A stretch of 64,000 nucleotides of DNA, from NCBI RefSeq assembly GCF_039596395.1, contig NZ_JBCNJT010000004.1, forward strand, positions 344,088 to 408,087, in the 5' to 3' direction. This document shows, piece after piece, positions 34,338-43,482 of the stretch. The stretch's first letter is position 1; the number at the start of each line of letters is the position of its first letter. The notes beneath the pieces were generated by a model that ran no database searches, was not told the origin of the DNA, and was given only the letters and a program-made list of their open reading frames with translations. This DNA comes from Fluviicola sp. (lineage in GTDB: Bacteria > Bacteroidota > Bacteroidia > Flavobacteriales_D > Crocinitomicaceae). A program made the translations under genes and the position numbers.

Positions 34338-34973
34338 ATGGCAGAAATAGTAGAAAGCGGTGGCGGCGGCGAAAAAGGCGGCAAGAAACGCCCTAAGAAA
34401 GGTTCCGCCCGGATTGATATGACTCCAATGGTAGACTTAGGTTTCCTGTTGTTGACATTCTTCGTATTGACTTCCACTTTCGCGAAACCGAAAGTGATGA
34501 GTTTAACTTACCCTGCAAAGGAAGACGTAAAAACGAAAGAGCCTCCTAAGGTTAAGAATGGTATTACCTTTTTGATTTCTGATGATAAAGTGTTTTACTA
34601 CGAAGGAGAGTTTTATCCGGTTGGTAATACAAAAGGGAAACCTGCAACACAATTAACTGAGACAAACTTCGGTCCGGAAGGAATTCGTAAAATCCTTAAG
34701 GAGAAAAACACTTTCGTATTGAACAAGATCACTGAATTGAAAGGGAAACTGGACAAGAAACAGATCAGTGATTCGATTTACAAGAAAGAACTCATTGAAG
34801 CAAAAGGGAAACCTGAAGCATTGAAAGTATTGGTGAAAACCGATATGAAAGCGAAGACCCGCAACTTCATTGATGTGATTGATGAATTGTACATTGCTCA
34901 GATCGGGGTAATCGCTCCAGTAGATATTACAAAGAGCGAGCAGGAATTATTGGACGCAAAATTAAAACAGTAA
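34338..34973 (+). CDS. exbD: ExbD/TolR-type biopolymer transport protein (second)
   Basis: The 211-residue protein starts with a basic, Gly-rich tail (GGGGEKGGKKRPKKGSAR), then one membrane helix (about 30-50) with IDMTPMVDLGFLLLTFFVL, followed by a periplasmic domain ending near VDITKSEQELLD. The membrane aspartate needed for proton transfer is kept. Together with the first ExbD it would form the ExbD dimer or heterodimer next to the ExbB pentamer. TonB follows after 3 nt. Confidence 0.92.
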   Translation: MAEIVESGGGGEKGGKKRPKKGSARIDMTPMVDLGFLLLTFFVLTSTFAKPKVMSLTYPAKEDVKTKEPPKVKNGITFLISDDKVFYYEGEFYPVGNTKGKPATQLTETNFGPEGIRKILKEKNTFVLNKITELKGKLDKKQISDSIYKKELIEAKGKPEALKVLVKTDMKAKTRNFIDVIDELYIAQIGVIAPVDITKSEQELLDAKLKQ

Positions 34974-34976
34974 TAT

Positions 34977-35831
34977 ATGTTAGTAGCAGTTGTTGTAATT
35001 CTGGTAGCTGGACTCTCATTGTATGAGTACTTCAGCGCAAAGAGCTGGCAGCAGGTAACATCTGACGAGCGTAACGAGATCGTATTTGAGGACCGTAACC
35101 ATGAATATGGTGCGTACCAAATCCGTACAAATTACAGTCGTAACCTGATACTTGTTATGGCCGGGGTAATCCTGTTCATCGGAACAACTTTCGGGATTTA
35201 TAAGTTGATTATGAATCTTCCTACGGAAAAACCAAAAGAAGTTCCTTTGGATTTGACAGCGTTTGCTGTTGATGCTCCTTTGGAAAAAGAGGATATCGTT
35301 GAACCGTTGGAGCCGGAAGTTCCGCCGATGGAGAAAACAATCCAATTCGTTCCACCTGAAATTTCAGATACTCAGAACGATGATGTACCTCCTCAGGAAG
35401 AAGTGAAGGATGTAAAAGCAGATACGGATACTCACGAAGAGACGGATGCATTTGCCAAGCAGACTGAAGTTGTTGTTAAGAAAGAGGAAAAAGTAGAGAA
35501 AAAAGAAGAAGTGATCTACGACATCGTGGATGAGCCAGCTGAACCGAACGGTGGTATGGCTGCTTTGAAAAAATACCTTGCTGAAAACATCAAGTATCCT
35601 CAAACAGCGGTTGAAATGGGATTGGAAGGAAAATGTTACCTGCAATTCGTAGTGAGTGAGAATGGTTACATCTCCAATGTAAAAGTGAAAAAAGGTGTAA
35701 CAGATTGTCCGGAGTGTGACCAGGAAGCAATTCGCGTTGTGAGAGCCATGCCGAAATGGACACCGGGGAAAATTAACGGTAAAGCCGTAAACAGTACCTT
35801 CTCATTACCGGTTTCATTTAAATTGAATTAA
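34977..35831 (+). CDS. tonB: Energy transducer TonB (anchored)
   Basis: The 284-residue protein has an unusual N-terminus: a helix at about 1-15, a soluble segment with DRNHEYGAYQIRTNYSRN, and a second helix (about 55-75, LILVMAGVILFIGTTFGIY). A Pro/Glu/Lys-rich periplasmic spacer (about 85-180) leads to the TonB C-terminal domain (about 190-284) with TDCPECDQEAIRVVRAMPKWTPGK. The ExbB-ExbD-ExbD-TonB order implies it links the proton channel to outer-membrane receptors. The EYGAYQIR segment and C-terminal domain are shared with the orphan TonB at 40273. Confidence 0.9.
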   Translation: MLVAVVVILVAGLSLYEYFSAKSWQQVTSDERNEIVFEDRNHEYGAYQIRTNYSRNLILVMAGVILFIGTTFGIYKLIMNLPTEKPKEVPLDLTAFAVDAPLEKEDIVEPLEPEVPPMEKTIQFVPPEISDTQNDDVPPQEEVKDVKADTDTHEETDAFAKQTEVVVKKEEKVEKKEEVIYDIVDEPAEPNGGMAALKKYLAENIKYPQTAVEMGLEGKCYLQFVVSENGYISNVKVKKGVTDCPECDQEAIRVVRAMPKWTPGKINGKAVNSTFSLPVSFKLN

Positions 35832-35848
35832 TTTCATTAGTAATAGTA

Positions 35849-35884
35849 ATCCCTCTGACTTTTAATGTCAGGGGGATTTTTTTC
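35849..35884 (+). terminator. Terminator after tonB
   Basis: ATCCCTCTGAC (35849-35859) pairs with GTCAGGGGGAT (35867-35877) with one wobble, followed by a T-run. It divides the ExbB operon from the PstS-like genes, although partial read-through is possible. Confidence 0.8.
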
Positions 35885-35891
35885 GTTTAGT

Positions 35892-36104
35892 ATGTTCAAG
35901 AACGTCAATTTTTTTATTTCCGGTTTCATGGTGATCATGTGCCTGATATTGAGTTATTATCTCATATTCACGGATCTTAAAATGGACACCCTCAATGGTT
36001 TCAAGCGTCAAATGTGTATCGCAATACTCCTTCTGTATGGTTTTTACAGAGGTTTTCGCCTTTACACATTAATTAAAAACAGTAAAAAAGAAGAAGAAGA
36101 ATAA
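35892..36104 (+). CDS. Small two-helix membrane protein
   Basis: From the ATG at 35892 the product has 70 residues: two membrane helices (about 3-23, FFISGFMVIMCLILSYYLIF, and about 37-57) and a charged tail (KNSKKEEEE). An earlier in-frame start at 35865 lies inside the terminator hairpin and is rejected. It is 4 nt ahead of the PstS-like gene, so the pair is co-transcribed. Small membrane proteins at this position occur in other Bacteroidota exb-tonB-pst-like clusters (general recollection). Function unknown. Confidence 0.65.
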   Translation: MFKNVNFFISGFMVIMCLILSYYLIFTDLKMDTLNGFKRQMCIAILLLYGFYRGFRLYTLIKNSKKEEEE

Positions 36105-36108
36105 GGTT

Positions 36109-37017
36109 ATGAAGAAACGGGTCATTTTAAGTCTAAGCCTGGTAGCTCTTTTGGGAATCCAGTATTCCTGCAACACCAATCAAACGCCGGATGATACTCC
36201 CAGACGCGGAAAGAAAACCATGTACCTGGACGAATCCTTCCAGCCGCTGATCAAAACAGCATCCGAAGTCTTCACGGGAATTTACCCGCAGGCAGATATC
36301 AACCTGGTTTATACCAGTGAAACAAACGCCATGAAAGCATTGTCGGAAGGAAAAGCACGGACTATTTTCATCGGGAGGGATTACACCAAAGAAGAAAAGA
36401 AATACCTGAGATCTCTCAATATTACCGTTACTTCGGACATCATTGCGCACGATGCTATTACCTTTATTGTGAATCTGAATAACATGGATACTCTACTGAC
36501 CCAGGATCAGCTTCGCGATTTATTAAAAGGCAAAAGCACTACCTGGCCAATTTCTCAAAAGCCGGTCGAAATTGTATTTGACCAGGTACAGTCGGCCAAT
36601 TTCAATTACCTTCTGAAATGGATCGGTACCGATTTCGGGAAACAGGTCCACGCAGCAAAAAATACGGAAGACCTGATCAAATATGTCCAGGATAATCCGA
36701 ACACCTTGGGAGTAATCGGCTACAACCACATCAGTGACTTCGACGACCCGAAAGTACAGGCAAGACTGAAAAAATTCAGAGTGGTAGGGATCCAGGGAAA
36801 TGATAAATACTACTGGCGACCTACCAAAGCAAATATTACGGAGCGGAAATACCCGTTTTGGCGCCCGATCTGGGCAATCAATTCCGGAGCACCGGACGGA
36901 TTGAATACCGGTTTTGTGAATTGGCTCAATGCACGCGAAGGCCAGTTGCTGCTGGAGAAATGCGAACTGGGCCCGGGAAAAGGAACTCCGCGGGAAATTA
37001 ATTTTGTTACGGAATAA
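36109..37017 (+). CDS. PstS-like substrate-binding lipoprotein
   Basis: The 302-residue protein has a lipoprotein signal (lipobox IQYSC) and a type II periplasmic-binding fold: MYLDESFQPLIKTASEVFT, a central IIAHDAITFIVNLNN and QLRDLLKGKSTTW, and a later NTLGVIGYNHISD. These match the phosphate ABC transporter substrate-binding (PBP-like) family, though the TGS phosphate-binding loop of true PstS is not evident, so the ligand is uncertain. No permease or ATPase genes accompany it; in this conserved cluster it may serve the TonB machinery rather than phosphate import. Confidence 0.82.
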   Translation: MKKRVILSLSLVALLGIQYSCNTNQTPDDTPRRGKKTMYLDESFQPLIKTASEVFTGIYPQADINLVYTSETNAMKALSEGKARTIFIGRDYTKEEKKYLRSLNITVTSDIIAHDAITFIVNLNNMDTLLTQDQLRDLLKGKSTTWPISQKPVEIVFDQVQSANFNYLLKWIGTDFGKQVHAAKNTEDLIKYVQDNPNTLGVIGYNHISDFDDPKVQARLKKFRVVGIQGNDKYYWRPTKANITERKYPFWRPIWAINSGAPDGLNTGFVNWLNAREGQLLLEKCELGPGKGTPREINFVTE

Positions 37018-37115
37018 CAAAAGTTCAAAGGGTTCCAAAAAGAGCTCAAAGAGTTCCATCATTAAAATTTTGAATCAGCCACGTCTGAAACATTTAAACT
37101 CATTGAACTAATAGA
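37018..37115. repeat. Inverted short-word array (GTTCAAA type) with AATCAGCC core
   Basis: GTTCAAA/GTTCCAAA/CTCAAA words on the left face TTTGAA/TTTAAACT/TTGAAC words on the right. The turn holds ATCAGCCACGTCTGAAAC (37074-37091), which matches 16 of 18 bases at 41301-41318. Confidence 0.6.
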
Positions 37116-37246
37116 TCAGTCAATGGGGCCCGCAGACAAGTCGATAAATATGAAATAATCGTTAAGAAACGATTCCATTTGAACAGTTTATACTAATTTG
37201 GCAAAGGAATTGTACAGAGACCAATACGTTGAAAAGACAAAAAAAC

Positions 37247-38860
37247 ATGAACAAGTTAAAACTATTCGTACTTGCATTAGGTTTAGGAACAGCCGTTCAG
37301 GCTCAGACTTTGCAGGACGCTAACAAGAAAACGGAAAACGAGCGTTACGATTTAGCGCGTAAAGATTATCAAAAGTTGGTTCAGGCTGACCCTACAAGTG
37401 TAGAAAATGCTTTCTTCTTTGGAAATTTCTATGCATTGATCGGTGAAAAAGACTCTGCAATCACACAGTGGAGAAAAGCAGGATCCATCAACGTGGAAGA
37501 TAAATTAGGAATGGTTGCTGCTGCGAAAGCGTTGTATTTCTCCGGAGACACAACAACTGCAGGTCAGCAATTCTGCGAGATTGTCAAGAAAACAAAAGGC
37601 AAAAACCCGGTTGTTCTTCACCGTATCGGGGAAACTTACGCAACAGGCCCGATCAAAAACCTGAAGGTAGCAGAAAAATATTTGCGTGACGCTGTTCGTC
37701 TGGATTCCAAAAACATCGATGCTTACATCCTTTTGGGTGATGTATTGCTTGCTCAAAGCGGATCGAACGCAACTCAGGCAACAGAACAATACAACAATGC
37801 TTTGGCTATCGAGCCGAATTCAGCACGTGTAATTGTACGTAAAGCTCAGATTTATCAGCGCGTTCAAAACTACAAACTGGCAAATGAAGAATATAAGAAA
37901 GCTCAGGCTGCCGATCCGAATTATGCTCCTGCATACCGTGAAAATGCCGAGTTGAACATTTTGTTCGACCAGTACAACGCTGCGATTGAAATGTGGGAAA
38001 AGTATTTGAAACTGAACGATACGGACGAAGCGCGTTACCGTTATGCAAGCTCCCTGTTCGGAGGAAAACAATATTGCAACACTTTGCCTCAATTGGACAA
38101 GCTGACTAAAAACGGATTCTCCAATATGTATACGAAACGTATGCTGTACTACTCTTTATATGAGTGCAACGAGGCGAAAGACAGCTTGCGTTATGTAGAA
38201 GCGTTGAAAGCCGGAGAAGATTTCTTCAAATCAGTTCCGAAAGAAAAAGTGATTTCCGTGGATTACAAATACATGGGGATGATCTACGACAAATTGGGTC
38301 AGGAAGATAAAACGATCGAGCAATATTACCTTGCGGCGGCAATCGATACTGCCAAAGCTTCCGAATACCTTTCTGATATTGCAGCTATCTACACGGAGAA
38401 AAAGAACTATCCGAAGCTGATTGAGGTTTACACGAAAATGATGAACCAGTATCCTACCAAAATGGATGCGACAGCTTATTACAACTTCGGACGCGCTTAT
38501 TACTTCGGGCCAAAAGATTACAAAATGGCTGATTCGATCTTCGGTCGTTTGGCAACAACTTACCCGACATTCGCGGGAGGTCCTTTCTGGCAGGCTAGAT
38601 CACGAGTACAAATGGATATCAATTCCAAACCAAAAGCGTACCTTGCTCAGCCACAATACGAGGCATTCCTGGCAGCTTTGAGTCCTGAAGATATCGCTTC
38701 CGGTACTTACAAGGCTTACATCATCGAAGCTTCGAAATATTTGGGAGATTACTACGTAAACTCTCCGATGAAAGATAAAGCAAAAGCAGATGCCATGTGG
38801 AACAAAGTTTTGGAGTTAGATCCGAAAGACGCACAGGCAAATGCCTACTTTAAGAAGTAA
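37247..38860 (+). CDS. Tetratricopeptide-repeat secreted protein
   Basis: From the ATG at 37247 the 537-residue protein starts with a signal peptide (cleavage near AVQAQ) and is then helical repeats throughout. TPR units are visible, for example YDLARKDYQKLVQADPTS, AEKYLRDAVRLDSKNIDAY, ATEQYNNALAIEPNS and ANEEYKKAQAADPNYAPAY. It is probably periplasmic or outer-membrane associated and acts as a protein scaffold. It follows the PstS-like gene by about 230 nt that include a word array, and completes the ExbB-ExbD-ExbD-TonB-PstS-like-TPR layout. Confidence 0.85.
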   Translation: MNKLKLFVLALGLGTAVQAQTLQDANKKTENERYDLARKDYQKLVQADPTSVENAFFFGNFYALIGEKDSAITQWRKAGSINVEDKLGMVAAAKALYFSGDTTTAGQQFCEIVKKTKGKNPVVLHRIGETYATGPIKNLKVAEKYLRDAVRLDSKNIDAYILLGDVLLAQSGSNATQATEQYNNALAIEPNSARVIVRKAQIYQRVQNYKLANEEYKKAQAADPNYAPAYRENAELNILFDQYNAAIEMWEKYLKLNDTDEARYRYASSLFGGKQYCNTLPQLDKLTKNGFSNMYTKRMLYYSLYECNEAKDSLRYVEALKAGEDFFKSVPKEKVISVDYKYMGMIYDKLGQEDKTIEQYYLAAAIDTAKASEYLSDIAAIYTEKKNYPKLIEVYTKMMNQYPTKMDATAYYNFGRAYYFGPKDYKMADSIFGRLATTYPTFAGGPFWQARSRVQMDINSKPKAYLAQPQYEAFLAALSPEDIASGTYKAYIIEASKYLGDYYVNSPMKDKAKADAMWNKVLELDPKDAQANAYFKK

Positions 38861-38881
38861 GACTTACAGAGTTCTATATAG

Positions 38882-38913
38882 AAACTCCCGACAAGAATGT
38901 CGGGAGTTTTTTG
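38882..38913 (+). terminator. Terminator of the TPR gene
   Basis: AAACTCCCGACA and TGTCGGGAGTTT form a perfect 12-bp stem with a 4-base loop, followed by a T-run. Confidence 0.9.
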
Positions 38914-39120
38914 TTTTAAGAAGTTTCAAGACAATCATAGATCTGTCAGGAATGATGGACTAATAAATGGTGTAAAGGTTAAAATCAGTTTAATTCATCC
39001 ACGTACTGAAAACAATTGCCGGTTTTTTTCAGGAATATCATGTGGAGAAGCAAAGCATTGCGCCCCTGCATTCTTTTTCAAACAGGAAAATCTTGGGGCA
39101 ACATCTGAACATCAGGAAAC
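38914..39120. other. Intergenic spacer without recognised features
   Basis: About 207 bases between two terminators. A 91-codon open frame spans it but begins inside the upstream terminator and has no protein-like pattern. Confidence 0.45.
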
Positions 39121-39123
39121 AAA

Positions 39124-39147
39124 AAGCCCGGGCATTTACCCGGGCTT
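39124..39147 (-). terminator. Terminator of the 39188-39994 gene
   Basis: AAGCCCGGG (39124-39132) pairs with CCCGGGCTT (39139-39147); on the minus strand the run TTTTTGTTT follows. Confidence 0.85.
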
Positions 39148-39187
39148 CACTGGTCCAAAATTGAACCTTTAAACTCTTTGAACTTTT

Positions 39188-39994
39188 TTATTTCTTCCCC
39201 ATTGTAAGGGCATCGTTCCAGGACATCGGAAGCACTTTTCTATCCAGCTTTGTTTGTGTACTCTCCTGGAAAACTCCTTCAAAATGGATCAACATTTCAA
39301 CCAGCTGCATATCCATTTTCGATCCGCCTTCCATGCGTTCCCAGGTAGCCAGGAAAGATTCAGTTTCTCCTTTTTTCATAGCAAAAACATCTGCTTTCGA
39401 ACGGGCAGTTGCATACAGATTTCCATCCGGCATTTCTACTGAAACTTTTGCCGGAGAAACAAACGCCAATCCTTCACCGGTATAAGTTACCTTGAACTTC
39501 ACATCCGTCTTTGCGGTTTCTTTTGCTGAATTTGCAAGTGTAATCTTAAAATTCCCGGCAACAAATTCGTTATTGGAAGCAGGCAAACGGAATACCGGTG
39601 TCGCAACAGCGGGTTTCAATGCTACTTTGTAAATTCCTTCACAAACAAAATTAAAAGTTCGTGCATCATTCAGATTTGCGCCTACCGCACGCATGACTTT
39701 TTTCTTGCTGTCGTTCGGTGCGATCAAAATATACTTGTCCTTTGTATCCAGGCTCTTTCCGCCCAGTTCGATTTTGCTTTCATCCGAATTGTACAGAAGC
39801 CAATCATTGGTTTTGTTTACAATGTTCATTCTGAACTTCAATTCCTTCGGAAGAGCAACCACGTTGTCAATCTCCACTTTGTAAGCTTCCGTTTCAAAGG
39901 TTGTGTCTCTGTAATATACTTTTTCATATTGGCCAAACACTGTCCCTGAAAGAGCCACTGCCCCAATAAAAGCGATAGTAGTAACTATTTTCAT
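39188..39994 (-). CDS. Secreted protein of unknown function
   Basis: I do not recognise this 268-residue protein. It has a signal peptide (MKIVTTIAFIGAVALSGTVFGQ) and a mature part of alternating hydrophobic/charged strands suggesting two beta-sandwich domains (about 25-125 and 135-235). Lysines are frequent and there is one cysteine (NFVCEGIYK). A promoter box (TAAGTTTG, minus strand) lies at 40019-40026, giving a leader of about 24 nt. It is flanked by TonB/ExbB-related genes but oriented against them; an envelope role is inferred only from the signal peptide. Confidence 0.7.
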   Translation of the reverse strand: MKIVTTIAFIGAVALSGTVFGQYEKVYYRDTTFETEAYKVEIDNVVALPKELKFRMNIVNKTNDWLLYNSDESKIELGGKSLDTKDKYILIAPNDSKKKVMRAVGANLNDARTFNFVCEGIYKVALKPAVATPVFRLPASNNEFVAGNFKITLANSAKETAKTDVKFKVTYTGEGLAFVSPAKVSVEMPDGNLYATARSKADVFAMKKGETESFLATWERMEGGSKMDMQLVEMLIHFEGVFQESTQTKLDRKVLPMSWNDALTMGKK

Positions 39995-40018
39995 CTGTTT
40001 AATTTTTTAAATTTTTCC

Positions 40019-40026
40019 CAAACTTA
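40019..40026 (-). promoter_or_regulatory. -7 promoter box for the 39188-39994 gene
   Basis: Minus-strand TAAGTTTG fits TAnnTTTG, 24 nt before the ATG. Confidence 0.45.
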
Positions 40027-40272
40027 CCAAATTCGTGCCAATCAGCCGGGCCTTCGTCTATGTTCCCGGTTCATTAGTCGGCTAAATCACTTAAAACCAA
40101 AAGACTGAAATCTTTTCAATTTGTTTGCGCTACCGTTAAATAAGGCATTTCGACAGATAAAATTCTTTTAAAAAAAGGTATTCGATTCTTTATTAGATTA
40201 GAATATAAGTAAAGCCAAAAAGGCCTATTGGATTTACGTTTAGCTAGATAATAAACTTAAAAAAACCAAATC

Positions 40273-41130
40273 ATGGTACTTACACTTTCAATCATGGCAA
40301 TCATCGCAGCGTTCTCGCTTTATGATTACTTCTCTTCCAAGTCATGGCAAATGGTGACTTCAAAAGAGCGCAACGAAACGGTATTCGAAAACCGCAACAA
40401 GGAATATGGCGCATACCAGATCCGGAGAGATTACGACAAAAGAATCCTATTGGTATTCCTGGGAGTAACTGTTGGAATCGGTGCATTGTGGGGAGCTTCT
40501 ACACTGTTCAAACCACTTGAGCAGAGAAAACCGGTGGAAACTGATCTAAAAGCATGGACGATGGATCTTACAACCAAAGAAGAAATTCCGGATATTCCGG
40601 AAGTCGTTGAACAACCGGCTGCTGCTCCTTCTAAAGCAGAAATAGCAGAATTTCGTGAATTAGTGGTTTCTGATACAGATCAGGATAACGTAACTCCTCC
40701 TGAGGGAAATAAAGCCATTGGCAATCAGGCTCAAACCGGTGAACCGGGAGGAGATTGGGACGAGCCAGGATTTAACCTTCCGGGAAAAGGAGGTAGCGGC
40801 GCACCCATTGAGATCATTAAAAATGTAGATCCGGTTACTTACGTCGACGAACCAGCAGAATTTCCGGGTGGAATGAAAGCTTTGCACGAATTCATCAAGG
40901 ACAACATCGATTTGAACATCATCGACGGAAACGCGAAAGTTTACCTGAAGTTTGTAGTAGACACAGACGGAACGATCTCTTCGGTGTCCGTTACAAAAAC
41001 AAGCGAAGATTGCGAATCCTGCGAAAAAGCAGCAATCAAGGTGGTAAAATCGATGCCGAACTGGAAACCCGGAAAATTAAACGGGAAAGAAGTAAAAAGC
41101 TATTACCGTCTTCCGATCAACATTCAATAG
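40273..41130 (+). CDS. tonB: Energy transducer TonB (orphan copy)
   Basis: The 285-residue protein has the same plan as the TonB at 34977: a first helix (MVLTLSIMAIIAAFSLYDYF), the segment NKEYGAYQIRRDYDKR, a second helix (about 55-75), a long acidic Pro/Gly-rich spacer and a TonB C-terminal domain (about 190-285) with EDCESCEKAAIKVVKSMPNWKPGK. The CxxC is kept but the following acidic residues differ. It has no adjacent exbBD genes and probably uses those at 32807-34973. It may serve a different set of receptors. Confidence 0.88.
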   Translation: MVLTLSIMAIIAAFSLYDYFSSKSWQMVTSKERNETVFENRNKEYGAYQIRRDYDKRILLVFLGVTVGIGALWGASTLFKPLEQRKPVETDLKAWTMDLTTKEEIPDIPEVVEQPAAAPSKAEIAEFRELVVSDTDQDNVTPPEGNKAIGNQAQTGEPGGDWDEPGFNLPGKGGSGAPIEIIKNVDPVTYVDEPAEFPGGMKALHEFIKDNIDLNIIDGNAKVYLKFVVDTDGTISSVSVTKTSEDCESCEKAAIKVVKSMPNWKPGKLNGKEVKSYYRLPINIQ

Positions 41131-41192
41131 AAAACGATTTTCTTTTTCATAATCCGGAAAGGGTGGGTATGCTTCGGCTGCCCGCCTTTTTT

Positions 41193-41345
41193 ATTTGGAT
41201 CAAAGGGTTCAAAGGTGTTTAATCAATCTACTTTGAACTTTTGAACTTTTGAACTTTTGAACTTTTTAACTTTTGAACTTTTTAACTTTTTAACTTTTTA
41301 ATCAGCCGCGGCTGAAACTTTTGAATCATCGAACTTCCTTAATTC
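41193..41345. repeat. Inverted short-word array (GTTCAAA type) with GC palindrome core
   Basis: GATCAAAGGGTTCAAAGG on the left faces a long run of CTTTTGAA words on the right. AATCAGCCGCGGCTGAAAC (core AGCCGCGGCT, perfectly palindromic) occurs at 41300-41318, followed by TTTTGAATCATCGAAC. Confidence 0.6.
41231..41301. repeat. Tandem octamer repeat upstream of atpD
   Basis: Nine consecutive copies of the octamer CTTTT(G/T)AA; the first copy is one base short. Repeat-number change by slippage is possible; it lies about 75 bases before the -33 element of atpD. Confidence 0.75.
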
Positions 41346-41376
41346 TAAAATTTTAGGAAGTTTTGTTTCAGAATAA

Positions 41377-41406
41377 TTGGATAAAAAAATAAAAACAGTA
41401 ACTTTG
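41377..41406 (+). promoter_or_regulatory. Promoter of atpD-atpC
   Basis: TTG (41377-41379), 19 bp, TAACTTTG (41399-41406). The leader to the atpD ATG is about 33 nt. Confidence 0.65.
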
Positions 41407-41418
41407 CGCCCAAATTAA

Positions 41419-42945
<1,527 letters not shown>

Positions 42946-42952
42946 TTAGACA

Positions 42953-43066
42953 ATAAGACATCAGGACATCAAGATATTAAGACTTAGATTTTAGGATGCT
43001 GCACCATTCAGGTCCTAAAATCTTAAAGTCCTAAAGTCTTAAAATCCTAAAGTCCTAATATCCAAA
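42953..43066. repeat. Inverted octamer word array (AAGTCCTA type) between atpD and atpC
   Basis: Left arm: octamers AAGACATC, AGGACATC, AAGATATT, AAGACTTA in register. Right arm: TCCTAAAA, TCTTAAAG, TCCTAAAG, TCTTAAAA, TCCTAAAG, TCCTAATA. AGATTTTAGGA faces its exact complement TCCTAAAATCT. The array sits inside an operon. Confidence 0.7.
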
Positions 43067-43070
43067 AAAG

Positions 43071-43358
43071 ATGCAATTAGAAATTATCACTCCTGAAACA
43101 TTGGTTTTTAAAGGTGAAGCAACTGCGGTTCAATTTCCGGGATTAGACGGATCTTTCCAGGTATTGAACAACCACGCACCGATTATTTCCGGATTAAGTG
43201 CAGGAAGCATTAAAGTAGATTTAGTGGAAGCTTTCAAAGTAACTTCTAAAACGAACCCGAACATTACTGCTGAGAACAACGGGAAAGTCATCCATGTTGC
43301 GATCAAAGGTGGTGTAGTGGAAATGCAAAACAATAAAATTATCGTATTAGCAGAATAA
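43071..43358 (+). CDS. atpC: F1F0 ATP synthase subunit epsilon
   Basis: The 95-residue protein corresponds to the N-terminal beta-sandwich of subunit epsilon: MQLEIITPETLVFKGEATAVQFPG, then DGSFQVLNNHAPIISGLSAG and HVAIKGGVVEMQNNKIIVL. It lacks the C-terminal two-helix domain that inhibits ATP hydrolysis in other bacteria; short epsilons are common in Bacteroidota. It sits in the central stalk contacting gamma and the c-ring. Same operon as atpD. Confidence 0.95.
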   Translation: MQLEIITPETLVFKGEATAVQFPGLDGSFQVLNNHAPIISGLSAGSIKVDLVEAFKVTSKTNPNITAENNGKVIHVAIKGGVVEMQNNKIIVLAE

Positions 43359-43378
43359 TACGTAGCAATAAACCAAAT

Positions 43379-43411
43379 AAAAAGGGGCTCGCCGTGGCGG
43401 GTCCTTTTTTT
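43379..43411 (+). terminator. Terminator after atpC
   Basis: AAAAGGGGCTCGCC pairs imperfectly with GGCGGGTCCTTTT, followed by a T-run. Confidence 0.75.
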
Positions 43412-43440
43412 GTTAAGGTCTGTTATAATACGTATTTTTG
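43409..43440 (+). promoter_or_regulatory. Promoter of the uppS-bamA-skp cluster
   Basis: TTTG (43409-43412), 20 bp, TATTTTTG (43433-43440). It overlaps an apparent earlier start of uppS and so supports the ATG at 43483. Confidence 0.6.
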
Positions 43441-43482
43441 CACCAGTACATAAGATTCTTTAATTATTTTCGTTCTGTAATC

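Noticed and set aside
35865..35891. Upstream start for the 70-residue membrane protein
   Set aside because: It lies within the terminator hairpin of tonB; the ATG at 35892 is better.
38897..39172. 91-codon frame between two terminators
   Set aside because: It begins inside one terminator, ends past another, and shows no domain.
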